Positions 7,621 through 15,787 are shown, counted from the stretch's first letter. The stretch: 64,000 nucleotides of DNA from Pseudoalteromonas rubra (GCF_000967655.1 NZ_JXYA01000052.1:1-64000); one strand, 5' to 3'. Notes: generated from the sequence alone by a model not told the origin. Numbers and translations are program-made.

Positions 7621-8835
7621 ATGTTAGCGTCTGGCTTCTTTTACATTTTACCGAGACCTGACGTGAACCAATCCCGACATACTTTACTGGACGTCATCAG
7701 AGGCGCTGCCGTACTGGGCATTTTGCTGATGAACATCCGCCTGTTCTCAGAACCCTATGCGGCTTATTTTTCACCACTGATGCTATCGGCTCAGTCATCG
7801 CTGGGGCACCTCTGGTGGCAGCTCCAGCACCTGCTTGCCGATCAGAAGTTTATGGCGATTTTTTCTATGCTGTTTGGCGCCAGTACCGCGCTGATCTGCG
7901 ATAAACGGATACAGGCTGGCCAACCTCCCTATGGTTACTACCTAAGACGACAACTCATTCTGCTCGCGTTTGGCCTCGTTCATGCGTACCTGATCTGGCA
8001 TGGGGATATTCTGGTGTATTACGCCGTGTGCGGTGTTATCCCTTTATTATTTGTCCGCGCCCCGGCTGGGCTGATGCTACTTTGTGGCCTGGCGATACTG
8101 GCTGTCGGCTCCATCAACAGCCTGACGACATTTGCCGCCCTGAAACAACTGCCCGAGCACATACTCTTTGACGTGATAACCCAGCACTTTGCCCACAGCG
8201 CCCTTATCAGCCAGGCAGAGCTGGACGCTTTCTCTGGCAGCTGGTTTGAACAATTGGCGATGCGCGCCCAGCTGGCCAGGGAGTTTCACCTTTCAACCTT
8301 TCCCGCCTGGGGCGTATTCCGGGTATCCGGCCTGATGCTGATTGGCCTGGCGTTGTACCGGTTCGGCTTTATCAGTGGCCATCTTTCACGGCGCTTTTAT
8401 GGCTATTTTGCGCTCTGCACTATCTCCGCTGGGATCACTATGTCGCTGGCCGGGTTATGGTTTAATCATCAGCAACAGTGGCTGTTTCCGGACTACTTTT
8501 TTAAGCATACACTGTGGAATTACTGGGGATCTGTACTTACCGCCTGTGGTTACATGGCTTTGCTGGCATACATCAGTCTGCGAGGCTGGCTGAGTCGCTT
8601 GCGGGGCTACCTGAGCCTGGTTGGACGCATGGCGCTGAGCAACTATTTGCTGCAAAGCCTGTTATGCTCTGTGTGGTTTTACGGGCTGGGGTTTTACGCC
8701 AATACCGGGGCGGCAGGGGCCATTTTAACTATCGCCACGGTCTGGATGATACAACTGGGCCTCTCAAAATGGTGGCTGATGCACTATCCATCGGGCCCGG
8801 CTGAGTTACTCTGGCGTACGCTGTCAGGCCGTTGA
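7621..8835 (+). CDS. DUF418-family inner membrane protein
   Basis: 404 aa if the first ATG is used; an in-frame GTG at 7663 (VNQSRHTLLDVIRGAAVLGI) gives 390 aa and matches where relatives usually begin. The LLDVIRGAAVLGILLMN opening is typical of the DUF418/YeiB family, related to membrane acyltransferases. About ten hydrophobic segments and the late GRMALSNYLLQSLLCS motif (DUF418 core) are visible. Molecular function is unknown. Its 3-prime end overlaps the convergent AraC-type gene by 52 nt. Confidence 0.85.
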   Translation: MLASGFFYILPRPDVNQSRHTLLDVIRGAAVLGILLMNIRLFSEPYAAYFSPLMLSAQSSLGHLWWQLQHLLADQKFMAIFSMLFGASTALICDKRIQAGQPPYGYYLRRQLILLAFGLVHAYLIWHGDILVYYAVCGVIPLLFVRAPAGLMLLCGLAILAVGSINSLTTFAALKQLPEHILFDVITQHFAHSALISQAELDAFSGSWFEQLAMRAQLAREFHLSTFPAWGVFRVSGLMLIGLALYRFGFISGHLSRRFYGYFALCTISAGITMSLAGLWFNHQQQWLFPDYFFKHTLWNYWGSVLTACGYMALLAYISLRGWLSRLRGYLSLVGRMALSNYLLQSLLCSVWFYGLGFYANTGAAGAILTIATVWMIQLGLSKWWLMHYPSGPAELLWRTLSGR

Positions 8836-9914
8836 AACTGAATACGCCATTTAGCGGGCGTGAGCTGGTGGTGTTTTTTAAATGCCGTGTAGAAAGCGGC
8901 CCGGGTACCAAACCCGCAGTCATAGGCAACCTCTTCGACCGAGCGGCTGGTATTCTTCAGCAGCTCAGTCGCATGTTTGACCCGCCAGTGGTTTATATAG
9001 TCATGATAATTGGTCTGCAGATGTTCATTGAGTAACTGCGACAGATTATGCGGGTTCAGCCCAACTTGCTCCGCCAATGCCGACAAGGTCAGTTCACTAT
9101 CCAGATAAGGCTGCTTGTCGCGGATCAGGGTATCCAGTTTGCGCCCATAGTAGTCTGACAGCGCGGGCGTCAGACCAGACTTTTGATATTTCTGACGCGC
9201 AGCCTGGCGCTGCTGCTCAGTAAAAATAACCTGGGGTGCGTGAGCCGCACGCCAGGCAATCAGGAGTAAAAACAGCTGCAATACCGTGTTGAGCAATGCC
9301 CTGCTATTCATTGCTGGCAACACATCGAATTGACGAACAATATAGTAGCCAGTCTCCAGCAACAGTATGATCAGGTTGAGATAGCATAAGTAATTCAGCC
9401 AGCTCAGCTTTACAGGCGCCGACCCATCCGCAGTCTGACTGAGCACATGCGAGGTATGCCGTAATTGCGATATAGCAGCCAGCACATATATCAGCTCCAT
9501 GAGAGCAATTGAATGCAAGACCGTATTGTGACTGAACACAGGCGTGGCAATCACCTGCCCCTTAAACAGCAGCAAATGCAACATCACCAGGGCGGCCGGA
9601 GAAAAAAGCAACACTCGCAGCCACGGGCTGGCTTTTGAACAAGGGGTCTGTGACGTCACATACAGATAAAAGAGCGGACCCAGCATCAGCGCCAGTGGCC
9701 CGATCAACAGGTGCAGGGTGTCACCCGGCTTGCTGGCAATGTCCACCAGCTGCACCGCGCCGATTAATAACAAGTAGACCAGCAAGTAGCGGCTGTTAGT
9801 GCGCTGCTGGTGCGACAAAGACAGCAGTAAAAACACAAACAGCAGACACGTTGTGGCACTGCTTACCAGGATAAGATCTTGAAATGACACTGGAGGACTC
9901 AGTTTTTCAGTCAA
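8784..9914 (-). CDS. Seven-TM AraC-family transcriptional regulator
   Basis: The N-terminal 230 residues form about seven hydrophobic helices; the C-terminal part is an AraC-type double HTH, with LSALAEQVGLNPHNLSQLLN and SVEEVAYDCGFGTRAAFY. Such membrane-bound AraC proteins probably sense a ligand at or in the membrane. The start is uncertain: the reading frame continues upstream through the Nudix gene, but that part is non-membrane and Cys-rich and surely not translated. A TTG at 9914 overlaps the Nudix stop; a GTG at 9890 is the alternative. Neither has a good Shine-Dalgarno, so translational coupling to the Nudix gene is likely. Confidence 0.8.
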   Translation of the reverse strand: MTEKLSPPVSFQDLILVSSATTCLLFVFLLLSLSHQQRTNSRYLLVYLLLIGAVQLVDIASKPGDTLHLLIGPLALMLGPLFYLYVTSQTPCSKASPWLRVLLFSPAALVMLHLLLFKGQVIATPVFSHNTVLHSIALMELIYVLAAISQLRHTSHVLSQTADGSAPVKLSWLNYLCYLNLIILLLETGYYIVRQFDVLPAMNSRALLNTVLQLFLLLIAWRAAHAPQVIFTEQQRQAARQKYQKSGLTPALSDYYGRKLDTLIRDKQPYLDSELTLSALAEQVGLNPHNLSQLLNEHLQTNYHDYINHWRVKHATELLKNTSRSVEEVAYDCGFGTRAAFYTAFKKHHQLTPAKWRIQFQRPDSVRQSNSAGPDG

Positions 9915-10314
9915 GTCCGCTTGGGTCTTGCGCCAATAAATTGCGCAACGACAAAAACAATGGTGCTGGCAGGGCATTGGGTGAAAACCAGCGCCACTGC
10001 ACACATTTATTGGGTTCCAACAGCTGTGGCTCTCCTTGTTCGCACTCCCCCTGCATAAACAAGGTGATGTAGTGCTTGCCTTCGGACTCAAAAACATCAT
10101 TGGTATAGCCCATTGGAGTGACCCGCGTTAGTTCCAGGCCAGTTTCTTCCAACACTTCGCGACGTGCGCACTGCTCAATGCTCTCGCCCACCTCAAGATG
10201 CCCTCCAGGCGTTGCCCAGGTATGCGCCCCGTGAGCACCAATACGCTCGCCCAGTAACAGTTTACCCTGACGTTTTATGACTACGGCCACGCCAACACGC
10301 ACAACTGATTGCAT
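9907..10314 (-). CDS. Nudix hydrolase
   Basis: 135 aa with a full Nudix box GHLEVGESIEQCARREVLEETGLEL near residues 38-62 in the order G-x5-E-x7-REVLEETGL (quoted in parts: GHLEVGES, then REVLEETGLEL). It hydrolyses a nucleoside diphosphate linked to another group; the substrate is not evident. The beginning VRVGVAVVIKRQGKLLLGER resembles NUDIX proteins acting on (d)NTPs or nucleotide sugars. AAGGAAAA precedes the ATG. Its stop codon overlaps the likely start of the 7TM AraC gene. Confidence 0.88.
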   Translation of the reverse strand: MQSVVRVGVAVVIKRQGKLLLGERIGAHGAHTWATPGGHLEVGESIEQCARREVLEETGLELTRVTPMGYTNDVFESEGKHYITLFMQGECEQGEPQLLEPNKCVQWRWFSPNALPAPLFLSLRNLLAQDPSGLD

Positions 10315-10488
10315 TGCTTATTTTTCCTTTACTGTTAAATTGCCCAGAAGATAACACATTTAACCTCTGAAATAAGTCTGTCCCGGAAACTAATATTGCA
10401 TTCAGCAGTCAAACCGCACGACTAGTCTGAAACCAGTTGCCCGGATGCAATGACAGCGCCATAATAACGGGCAAAAAAAGGAACACTT

Positions 10489-11001
10489 ATGTTGAATAAA
10501 CTCGCTGAATTTTCTCGTACCCGACTTGCCTGGGGCGTGTTGTTTTTGTCTGCTTTCACGCTGGAAGCCATCGCCTTGTATTTTCAGTATGCCATGGGCC
10601 TTGAGCCCTGCATTATGTGTATTTATCAGCGTACCGCAGTGCTTGGCATTGTGGTCGCTGGCTTGATTGGCCTGGCCTCACCGACCAGTTTGCCTGTCAG
10701 GTTCATCGCCATGAGTTGCTGGGGTATTTCAGCAATTTGGGGCTGGTTGCTGGCAAAAGAGCATATTGCGATGCAAACCACCACAGATCCGTTCGCCTTT
10801 ACCTGTGACTTTGTGCCTAACTTCCCAAGCTTTATGCCTTTACATGAATGGCTGCCGGCTTTCTTCGCGGCGACCGGAGATTGTGGTAATATTGACTGGT
10901 ATTTTGCGGGTCTGTCGATGCCAGGCTGGATGGAAGTGATTTTCGCACTTTACAGCGTCTGCTTTATCGCCTTTGCCGCCGTATTTATTGTTAAAAGATG
11001 A
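10489..11001 (+). CDS. dsbB: Disulfide bond formation protein B
   Basis: 170-aa inner membrane quinone reductase that reoxidises periplasmic DsbA and passes electrons to ubiquinone. The first catalytic pair Cys41/Cys44 is in PCIMCIYQR after TM1, the second pair Cys106 and Cys132 in the second periplasmic loop (TCDFVPNFPSFMPLHEW...GDC). Four TM segments are visible. GGAACACTT precedes the ATG. A small membrane protein gene follows after 7 nt in the same operon. Confidence 0.96.
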   Translation: MLNKLAEFSRTRLAWGVLFLSAFTLEAIALYFQYAMGLEPCIMCIYQRTAVLGIVVAGLIGLASPTSLPVRFIAMSCWGISAIWGWLLAKEHIAMQTTTDPFAFTCDFVPNFPSFMPLHEWLPAFFAATGDCGNIDWYFAGLSMPGWMEVIFALYSVCFIAFAAVFIVKR

Positions 11002-11008
11002 GACGTAA

Positions 11009-11311
11009 ATGGTTTTCAGACTGAGTAAACTCACCGAACTGGATGACTTTGCACTGCGTGATAAACAGCGTATTAAAGCGCAGGCGTTGGCGCAGCTACC
11101 TGCATCACAAAAAATTATGCTTAATATCGCCAAGCTAATGCTGTTAACTCCGCTATTCATGGCGCTGGCATTTATCGAAGGCTGGATATTGCTGCCCGTG
11201 TTACTCGTATGCGGGTTGGCTTACCCCTTGCTCACCGTGCCGCTTGAGATCCAGTTTGCCCGGCCTTATATGCAGCAGGCCATTGTTGAGTTTCGCAAAA
11301 CCAATCAATAA
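11009..11311 (+). CDS. Small two-TM membrane protein (possibly DUF6170)
   Basis: 100 aa: a charged N-terminal 40 residues (LTELDDFALRDKQRIKAQAL) followed by two hydrophobic segments at about 43-60 and 62-80. It resembles the DUF6170 family from memory; this could not be checked. It begins 7 nt after dsbB and is probably cotranscribed with it. No function can be assigned, and a role in disulfide formation is not implied by the sequence, which has a single Cys. Confidence 0.75.
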   Translation: MVFRLSKLTELDDFALRDKQRIKAQALAQLPASQKIMLNIAKLMLLTPLFMALAFIEGWILLPVLLVCGLAYPLLTVPLEIQFARPYMQQAIVEFRKTNQ

Positions 11312-11334
11312 AAAAGTGGTGCCTTGCACCACTT
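11308..11334 (-). terminator. Terminator of the small peptide gene
   Basis: Perfect 9-bp stem AAGTGGTGC (11314-11322) / GCACCACTT (11326-11334) with a CTT loop and a run of eight A on its left. Read on the minus strand it is an ideal intrinsic terminator, 16 nt after the stop of the 52-aa peptide gene. Its plus-strand right side lacks a T-run. Confidence 0.82.
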
Positions 11335-11349
11335 ATCTACTCGTCAGCT

Positions 11350-11508
11350 TTAAGCTCGGCAATCCGGGCCTTTACTGAGATCTTCACACCAAACCGTCCA
11401 GGGCTTCGTGGTATAACCGCCGCCTACCTGAGGGGTATTGGCCCGCGCCAACTGTTGATGTTGTTCATTAAGACGCTTTAGTTTGCTGGTTTTTAATTGT
11501 AGTTTCAT
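11350..11508 (-). CDS. Orphan RiPP-like precursor peptide with double-glycine leader
   Basis: 52 aa. It starts MKLQLKTSKLKRLNEQHQQL, a lysine-rich amphipathic leader, and continues to TPQVGGG (25-31), the classical cut site of peptidase-containing ABC exporters. The 21-residue tail has Trp37, Trp40, Cys41 and Cys50, so one disulfide or thioether ring is possible. Support for coding: AAGGA lies 9-10 nt before the ATG, and a strong terminator follows 16 nt after the stop. The leader resembles Pseudoalteromonas and Bacteroidetes MKL...TPQVGGG peptides (family memory, unchecked). No modification or export gene lies nearby, so maturation must be encoded elsewhere. It is divergent from the TonB receptor, 284 bp apart. 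Confidence 0.7.
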   Translation of the reverse strand: MKLQLKTSKLKRLNEQHQQLARANTPQVGGGYTTKPWTVWCEDLSKGPDCRA

Positions 11509-11765
11509 TACTTCGCTTCCTTCTTGGTTATTGTTTCAACACCATAAAATCACAAAGGCTCTGCCATCCTCAAGTTCAAAAAACAAACAAATGTTACAAG
11601 ATGATGCTATCGACATACCCTTTCACATTGTTGTTATTAACTGAATGCACCTTTGGCGATTGAAATCAGGTAAGCTGTCCGACGAGTCGTATTATAACTG
11701 CTATAATCAAGCTCAATGACCCGCAAGTTTGGGTCATCCGCGTTGCTTGTTCCTCCAGGGAGTTG

Positions 11766-11780
11766 GAATAATCATTATCA
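11766..11780. promoter_or_regulatory. Fur-like box upstream of TonB receptor
   Basis: GAATAATCATTATCA; the complement TGATAATGATTATTC matches the 7-1-7 Fur model at 12 of 14 positions. It sits 13-27 nt before the receptor ATG at 11793, just upstream of the GAGGT Shine-Dalgarno, so it would lie near or downstream of the transcription start. Confidence 0.55.
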
Positions 11781-11792
11781 TTGAGGTACTCA

Positions 11793-14144
11793 ATGAAAAG
11801 TAGACTCCCTCGTATCGCAAGCTTCTGTGCAAGCTGTATGTTGTTTAGCGCAGGTTCTGTTGCCCACAAGACACCCGGCAATGACACCGATGTGTTCGCC
11901 TTATCTATCGATGAGTTGCTGGAAGTAACGGTTGAGGCCCGCAAAGTCAAAGAAAACGCACTTGCCATACCCGTTTCTATTTCGGTCATGTCAGATCAGT
12001 TTCTGCGCGAACGTAATGTCAATACCTTGCTGGAGGCCGCCTATTTTATTCCCAATATTGATGTCACCACAGTCGGTGAAAATTCTGGCTGTACACACTG
12101 TGCAAACATCACCATTCGTGGCATCGGCCAGGTTGACCCGCTGCCCACGGTCGACCCCAGCGTAGGGCTCTACCTCGACGGAGTTTACTACGCCCGCTCC
12201 CCCGGTGGTATTTTTGACTTATACGATGTGCGCCAGGTTGAAGTATTACGAGGCCCGCAAGGGGCTATTTTTGGTAAAAATACCATAGGGGGTGCTGTCA
12301 CAATCTACACGCATGACCCCGTCGAAGACACGTTTGCCGATGGTGAAATCACACTGGGTGCGTTCGAGCGCAGGGATGTCCGAATGCGCGCAAACCTTGC
12401 ACTCAGCGACTCCCTCAGCAGCCGCTTTACCTTCACTCACCTCAACCGCGATGGCTTTGTCATACGTGACAACGGCGAGTTTGAAGGTGGCCAGGATGAA
12501 TGGGCAGCAAGTGCCAAGTTTCGCTATCAGGCCAGTGTGCAACTCACCGCTCAGCTGTCTTTGGACCAGCGCCGCATCAATTCGGGATCGGCACCGTCTG
12601 TTCTCGCAGCAAAGAACGATCAGGCTGATCTGCTGGTGCTATATAACGACCTGGTCGCACAAAGTGGTGTTGCCGAGCCCTACCCGCCGCTGCAGATCTT
12701 TGGCAATGCGCATCGCAGTGCCTCGCTGGGCACTAACTTTAACACGCTGGATCAATCTGGCGTTTTGCTCTCGCTCGAATGGCAAACGCCCCAGCAATGG
12801 CAGTTAAAATCACTCACCGCCTATCGGGAGTTTTATGCCACTTATGGCCGCGACTTTGATAATAACCCGGCCATCATTGGCGATACTCAGGACTTTCAGC
12901 GCCAGTTTCAGTTCAGCCAGGAACTGCACATCAGCGGCAGTGCGCTGGACGAGCAGCTTAACTGGCTGGTGGGCTTATTCCATTTTGATGAGCACATCAA
13001 TCACCTCACCGACTTGGTTTTTATCGGCGGGCTATACCAGGCACTGGAAAGTGTTCCGGGTCCGCTCGATGGCTCTCCTCTGGATAATCCAACCAGCATC
13101 GGCGGGCCAGGCAACCCGCTGAACATTGGACTGGATATCGACAGTGGCTTTGACAACCAGGTGGATATTAAGAGTACCGCTGTGTTTACCCACATGAAAT
13201 ATGCACTAACACAACACTGGGCTGTGCACCTGGGCGGACGACTGACCTTCGAGGATAAAATGCAGCAGGTACAAAGTGATGCCGATAATGCCGGGGTCAT
13301 TTTGATCGACAGAACACGCCACACGCAGGGGCAAAAAAATGGCGGCCCTATCGAGCGCAGCTGGCGGGTGTTTTCTCCTCAGGGAGGCATTGAATACCAC
13401 TTCAGTGATAAACAATTCGTCTACTTAAGTGCATCCCGGGGCTTTAAATCCGGTGGGTTTAACGGCATACCTAATTCACCGACATCCGCTCAGCCCTTTG
13501 ACCCTGAATACCTCACTGCATATGAGCTGGGCTACAAGACCAAATTACTGGAAGATACTTTGCAACTCAGCTTAGCCGCCTTTGATATGCAGCATAAGGA
13601 CATGCAATTACGAGGCGGTCAGTCTACCGAAGCTGGCCTTGAGATTTTTATCGACAATGTCGGAGAAACCCGTATTCGAGGTATTGAAGCCAGCTTTGAG
13701 GCACTGCCAGCACCAGACTGGCGCTTGTCTGGCAACCTGTCATACACAGATGCCCGGTTTGATTCTGTGGGTACTGCCACTCAGGTCACCACGGACAGTA
13801 AACTGATGCGCTCGCCGCGCTGGACCGCCGCCCTGGGGCTCAGGTATCACTGGCACACCGCCATGCAACACCCCGTCAAGATTGGGCTTGACTGGGGGTT
13901 TCGCAGCAAAACGTATAACGATGTGTTTAATACTGAGCTGGGTGCACAAGGGAGTTTTGCCTTAGTGAATGCACGTATCAGTCATGCCATCACAGATCAG
14001 CTGGAGCTTGCCTTGTTTGTTCGCAACCTCACTGATAAGCGCGTGCTTATCGGTGGCAATGACTTTACCGAAGTATTTGGTGTGGCCGAGCATTACCTGG
14101 CACCACCCAGAGAGTGGGGGTTATCCCTGTCGTACCAGTTTTAA
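11793..14144 (+). CDS. TonB-dependent outer membrane receptor
   Basis: 783 aa. Signal peptide at 1-25, a TonB-box-like VTVEARK near 45, plug with IPVSISVMSDQFL and RGIGQVDPLPTVDPSVGLYLDG, PQGAIFGKNTIGGAV, then a beta-barrel ending in SLSYQF with terminal Phe. The plug holds a CTHC pair (Cys-x2-Cys), unusual in this family. The ATG at 11793 is chosen because GAGGT precedes it; a TTG 12 nt upstream is less likely. The class resembles iron-complex/VTARKREE receptors, and the Fur-like box supports iron or siderophore uptake. A solute-binding-like gene follows by 12 nt. Confidence 0.9.
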   Translation: MKSRLPRIASFCASCMLFSAGSVAHKTPGNDTDVFALSIDELLEVTVEARKVKENALAIPVSISVMSDQFLRERNVNTLLEAAYFIPNIDVTTVGENSGCTHCANITIRGIGQVDPLPTVDPSVGLYLDGVYYARSPGGIFDLYDVRQVEVLRGPQGAIFGKNTIGGAVTIYTHDPVEDTFADGEITLGAFERRDVRMRANLALSDSLSSRFTFTHLNRDGFVIRDNGEFEGGQDEWAASAKFRYQASVQLTAQLSLDQRRINSGSAPSVLAAKNDQADLLVLYNDLVAQSGVAEPYPPLQIFGNAHRSASLGTNFNTLDQSGVLLSLEWQTPQQWQLKSLTAYREFYATYGRDFDNNPAIIGDTQDFQRQFQFSQELHISGSALDEQLNWLVGLFHFDEHINHLTDLVFIGGLYQALESVPGPLDGSPLDNPTSIGGPGNPLNIGLDIDSGFDNQVDIKSTAVFTHMKYALTQHWAVHLGGRLTFEDKMQQVQSDADNAGVILIDRTRHTQGQKNGGPIERSWRVFSPQGGIEYHFSDKQFVYLSASRGFKSGGFNGIPNSPTSAQPFDPEYLTAYELGYKTKLLEDTLQLSLAAFDMQHKDMQLRGGQSTEAGLEIFIDNVGETRIRGIEASFEALPAPDWRLSGNLSYTDARFDSVGTATQVTTDSKLMRSPRWTAALGLRYHWHTAMQHPVKIGLDWGFRSKTYNDVFNTELGAQGSFALVNARISHAITDQLELALFVRNLTDKRVLIGGNDFTEVFGVAEHYLAPPREWGLSLSYQF

Positions 14145-14156
14145 AGAAGTACTAAT

Positions 14157-15047
14157 ATGACCTTAGTAAGCACTTTTTTACTTTTTAGCACAGTCGCCTT
14201 GTCTGCCTGTGTGCCATTTATCGCAAGCGCTCAGCTGTTGCTACTCAGTGATGATCCACTGGACATTAAGATGGTATTTTCAGATCAGACACTGGATATA
14301 TCGACCGACTCCAATAATCTGGTATTTGAGTATATAGCGCAAACCACACCGGCATTGACCCGCCCACAGCTACTGCTGGCACCCGGAAACCGTATTGACC
14401 AGTTGCTGAGAAGCAACCAGCCCTACTGCGCTCTGAATCGGATCAAAACACAAAAACGCGCTAAACAGTACTTATTCAGCTTACCAGTACACCTGTACCC
14501 CAGCCACAGGTTATACTTTTTACCGCTCAATATTGAATTATCCTCCTTTGTGAATGCACAAGGCCAGCTGACGGACCTCAATGCATTGCTACGGGCCCAC
14601 CCTAAAACCACTTTACTTACCGAAGCGCAACGCTCTTATGGAGATTACCTGGATGCTCAGCTCGCCACTGTCAATAAAGACCAGCTTATCAGGCGTCCCG
14701 GTGGTGACAGCTACAAGTCGACAATCGCTATGTTCGAGCGCGGCCGGGCCAGTTTTATTCTCACTTATCCGACGACAATACAGCGTTATGCAAGCAAACT
14801 GACGCTGCAGCAAGTTCAGAGCCTTGAAATCGCGCACAATCCACCTTTTGTTCTTGGTCACATTGCCTGCTCTGATACCCCAGAGTCGCGGCAATTTTTG
14901 CAAACCGTCAACGACGCTTTGCGCCAGCTATATCAAACCGAGGGATTTTATGACTTGCACCTGCGCTACCTGCCTGAGTCTGAACGGGCTTATTTCAAAA
15001 AGCAGCTGGAACAACAGACCACCAGGGCACTCGAAACAACACAATGA
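14157..15047 (+). CDS. Periplasmic solute-binding-like protein (possibly TIGR02285 family)
   Basis: 296 aa with an N-terminal hydrophobic segment (about 3-25) ending ASA-Q, read as a signal peptide. The rest has the pattern of family 3 extracellular solute-binding proteins: YCALNRIKTQKRAKQYLFS, GDSYKSTIAMFERGRASFIL and a C-terminal FLQTVNDALRQLY. The TIGR02285 link is from memory. It has no partner permease; coupling to the TonB receptor 12 nt upstream suggests a shared substrate or a signalling role. Alternatives are a two-domain sensor-like protein with no enzymatic role. Confidence 0.65.
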   Translation: MTLVSTFLLFSTVALSACVPFIASAQLLLLSDDPLDIKMVFSDQTLDISTDSNNLVFEYIAQTTPALTRPQLLLAPGNRIDQLLRSNQPYCALNRIKTQKRAKQYLFSLPVHLYPSHRLYFLPLNIELSSFVNAQGQLTDLNALLRAHPKTTLLTEAQRSYGDYLDAQLATVNKDQLIRRPGGDSYKSTIAMFERGRASFILTYPTTIQRYASKLTLQQVQSLEIAHNPPFVLGHIACSDTPESRQFLQTVNDALRQLYQTEGFYDLHLRYLPESERAYFKKQLEQQTTRALETTQ

Positions 15048-15055
15048 AATGAAGT

Positions 15056-15078
15056 AAAAAGAGCAGCCTGAGCTGCTC
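15056..15078 (-). terminator. Terminator of the ComEA-like gene
   Basis: GAGCAGC/GCTGCTC stem (15061-15067 and 15072-15078) with loop CTGA and an A-run on its left, which is a U-tract on the minus strand. Confidence 0.75.
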
Positions 15079-15109
15079 CTGGAGATGACCAGACGACTCT
15101 GGAACAACG

Positions 15110-15403
15110 CTAAAAAGTGACCCTGCCTTTGAGTTTGGCAAGAATGTTGACGCCTATCCCTTTTACCCGCAATAAGGCATCCATATCCTGAAACTCGCCA
15201 GTTTCCTGGCGATAGCGAACAATGGCCTGTGCTTTTTTCATGCCGATGCCAGGTAAACGGGTTAGCTCTTCGGCACTGGCACGGTTGACATTAATGACCG
15301 CATCCGCGACTTGCGCAGCGGCTACGGGCGTTTGTTCTGGCTGAGCAATAACCGGAAGTGCGGCGGACAACGCCAATGTCGCTAACAGTGTTTTGATATT
15401 CAT
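15110..15403 (-). CDS. ComEA-like helix-hairpin-helix DNA-binding protein
   Basis: 97 aa from the ATG at 15403 (MNIKTLLATLALSAALPVIA), which has GAGG upstream and gives a proper signal peptide cut after AQP or AQA near residue 20. The mature protein contains a helix-hairpin-helix pair: RLPGIGMKKAQAIVRYRQ and VKGIGVNILAKLKG. ComEA proteins bind incoming DNA in the periplasm during natural transformation; the type IV pilus genes in this window would be needed for the same process. Short orthologues also exist in non-competent species, so competence is only inferred. Confidence 0.88.
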   Translation of the reverse strand: MNIKTLLATLALSAALPVIAQPEQTPVAAAQVADAVINVNRASAEELTRLPGIGMKKAQAIVRYRQETGEFQDMDALLRVKGIGVNILAKLKGRVTF

Positions 15404-15466
15404 AGTAAGATCCCTCATATAATAAAGTGTCCATGTATCAGTGCATGCGTTGCGATGTATATGCAC

Positions 15467-15737
15467 AGTTAAAATAAAGTAAACATCGGTAAATATGTCA
15501 AAATGATGTCAGCGTTTTTTAGTTGCTTATTTTTCATCTTGCCCTGTTATGCTAATTTCTGTGTCTTATGCTAAGGCCAAACCAGCGGTCTCATTGCAGT
15601 GTAGAGAAACCAAGCTAGCTGTTTGTTTTTATTTGAAATTAAGACCTGGTCGAGTGTGACCTGGCGGGTGCGAGCTGAGCTGCATGGATTAAATTTGGCG
15701 GTATAAACGCATAACAACACTTTATCGGTTGTAATTA
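15467..15737. other. Intergenic region between comEA-like gene and yebG
   Basis: About 270 bases with no gene I can support. A 23-codon frame at 15504 has no Shine-Dalgarno. The region must hold the promoter of the ComEA-like gene on the minus strand, but no clear consensus element was found. Confidence 0.5.
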
Positions 15738-15769
15738 TTGACAAGACAAGTTACTGTATATAAAAACAG
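15738..15769 (+). promoter_or_regulatory. yebG promoter with LexA (SOS) box
   Basis: CTGTATATAAAAACAG (15754-15769) is a full CTGT-N8-ACAG SOS box with the expected AT-rich core. A -35 TTGACA lies at 15738-15743 and the -10 overlaps the box (TATAAA at 15759 or TAAAAA at 15761), so bound LexA would block RNA polymerase. Confidence 0.9.
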
Positions 15770-15787
15770 TGTTCGTGGAGAGTGATC

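Noticed and set aside
9915..10100. N-terminal extension of the 7TM-AraC protein to 10100
   Set aside because: This part overlaps the Nudix gene in another frame, is not hydrophobic, and lacks a start signal; the true start is near 9914 or 9890.
15504..15575. 23-codon frame with several Cys and Phe upstream of yebG
   Set aside because: No Shine-Dalgarno, no terminator or attenuator structure after it and no relation to yebG regulation, which is by LexA.
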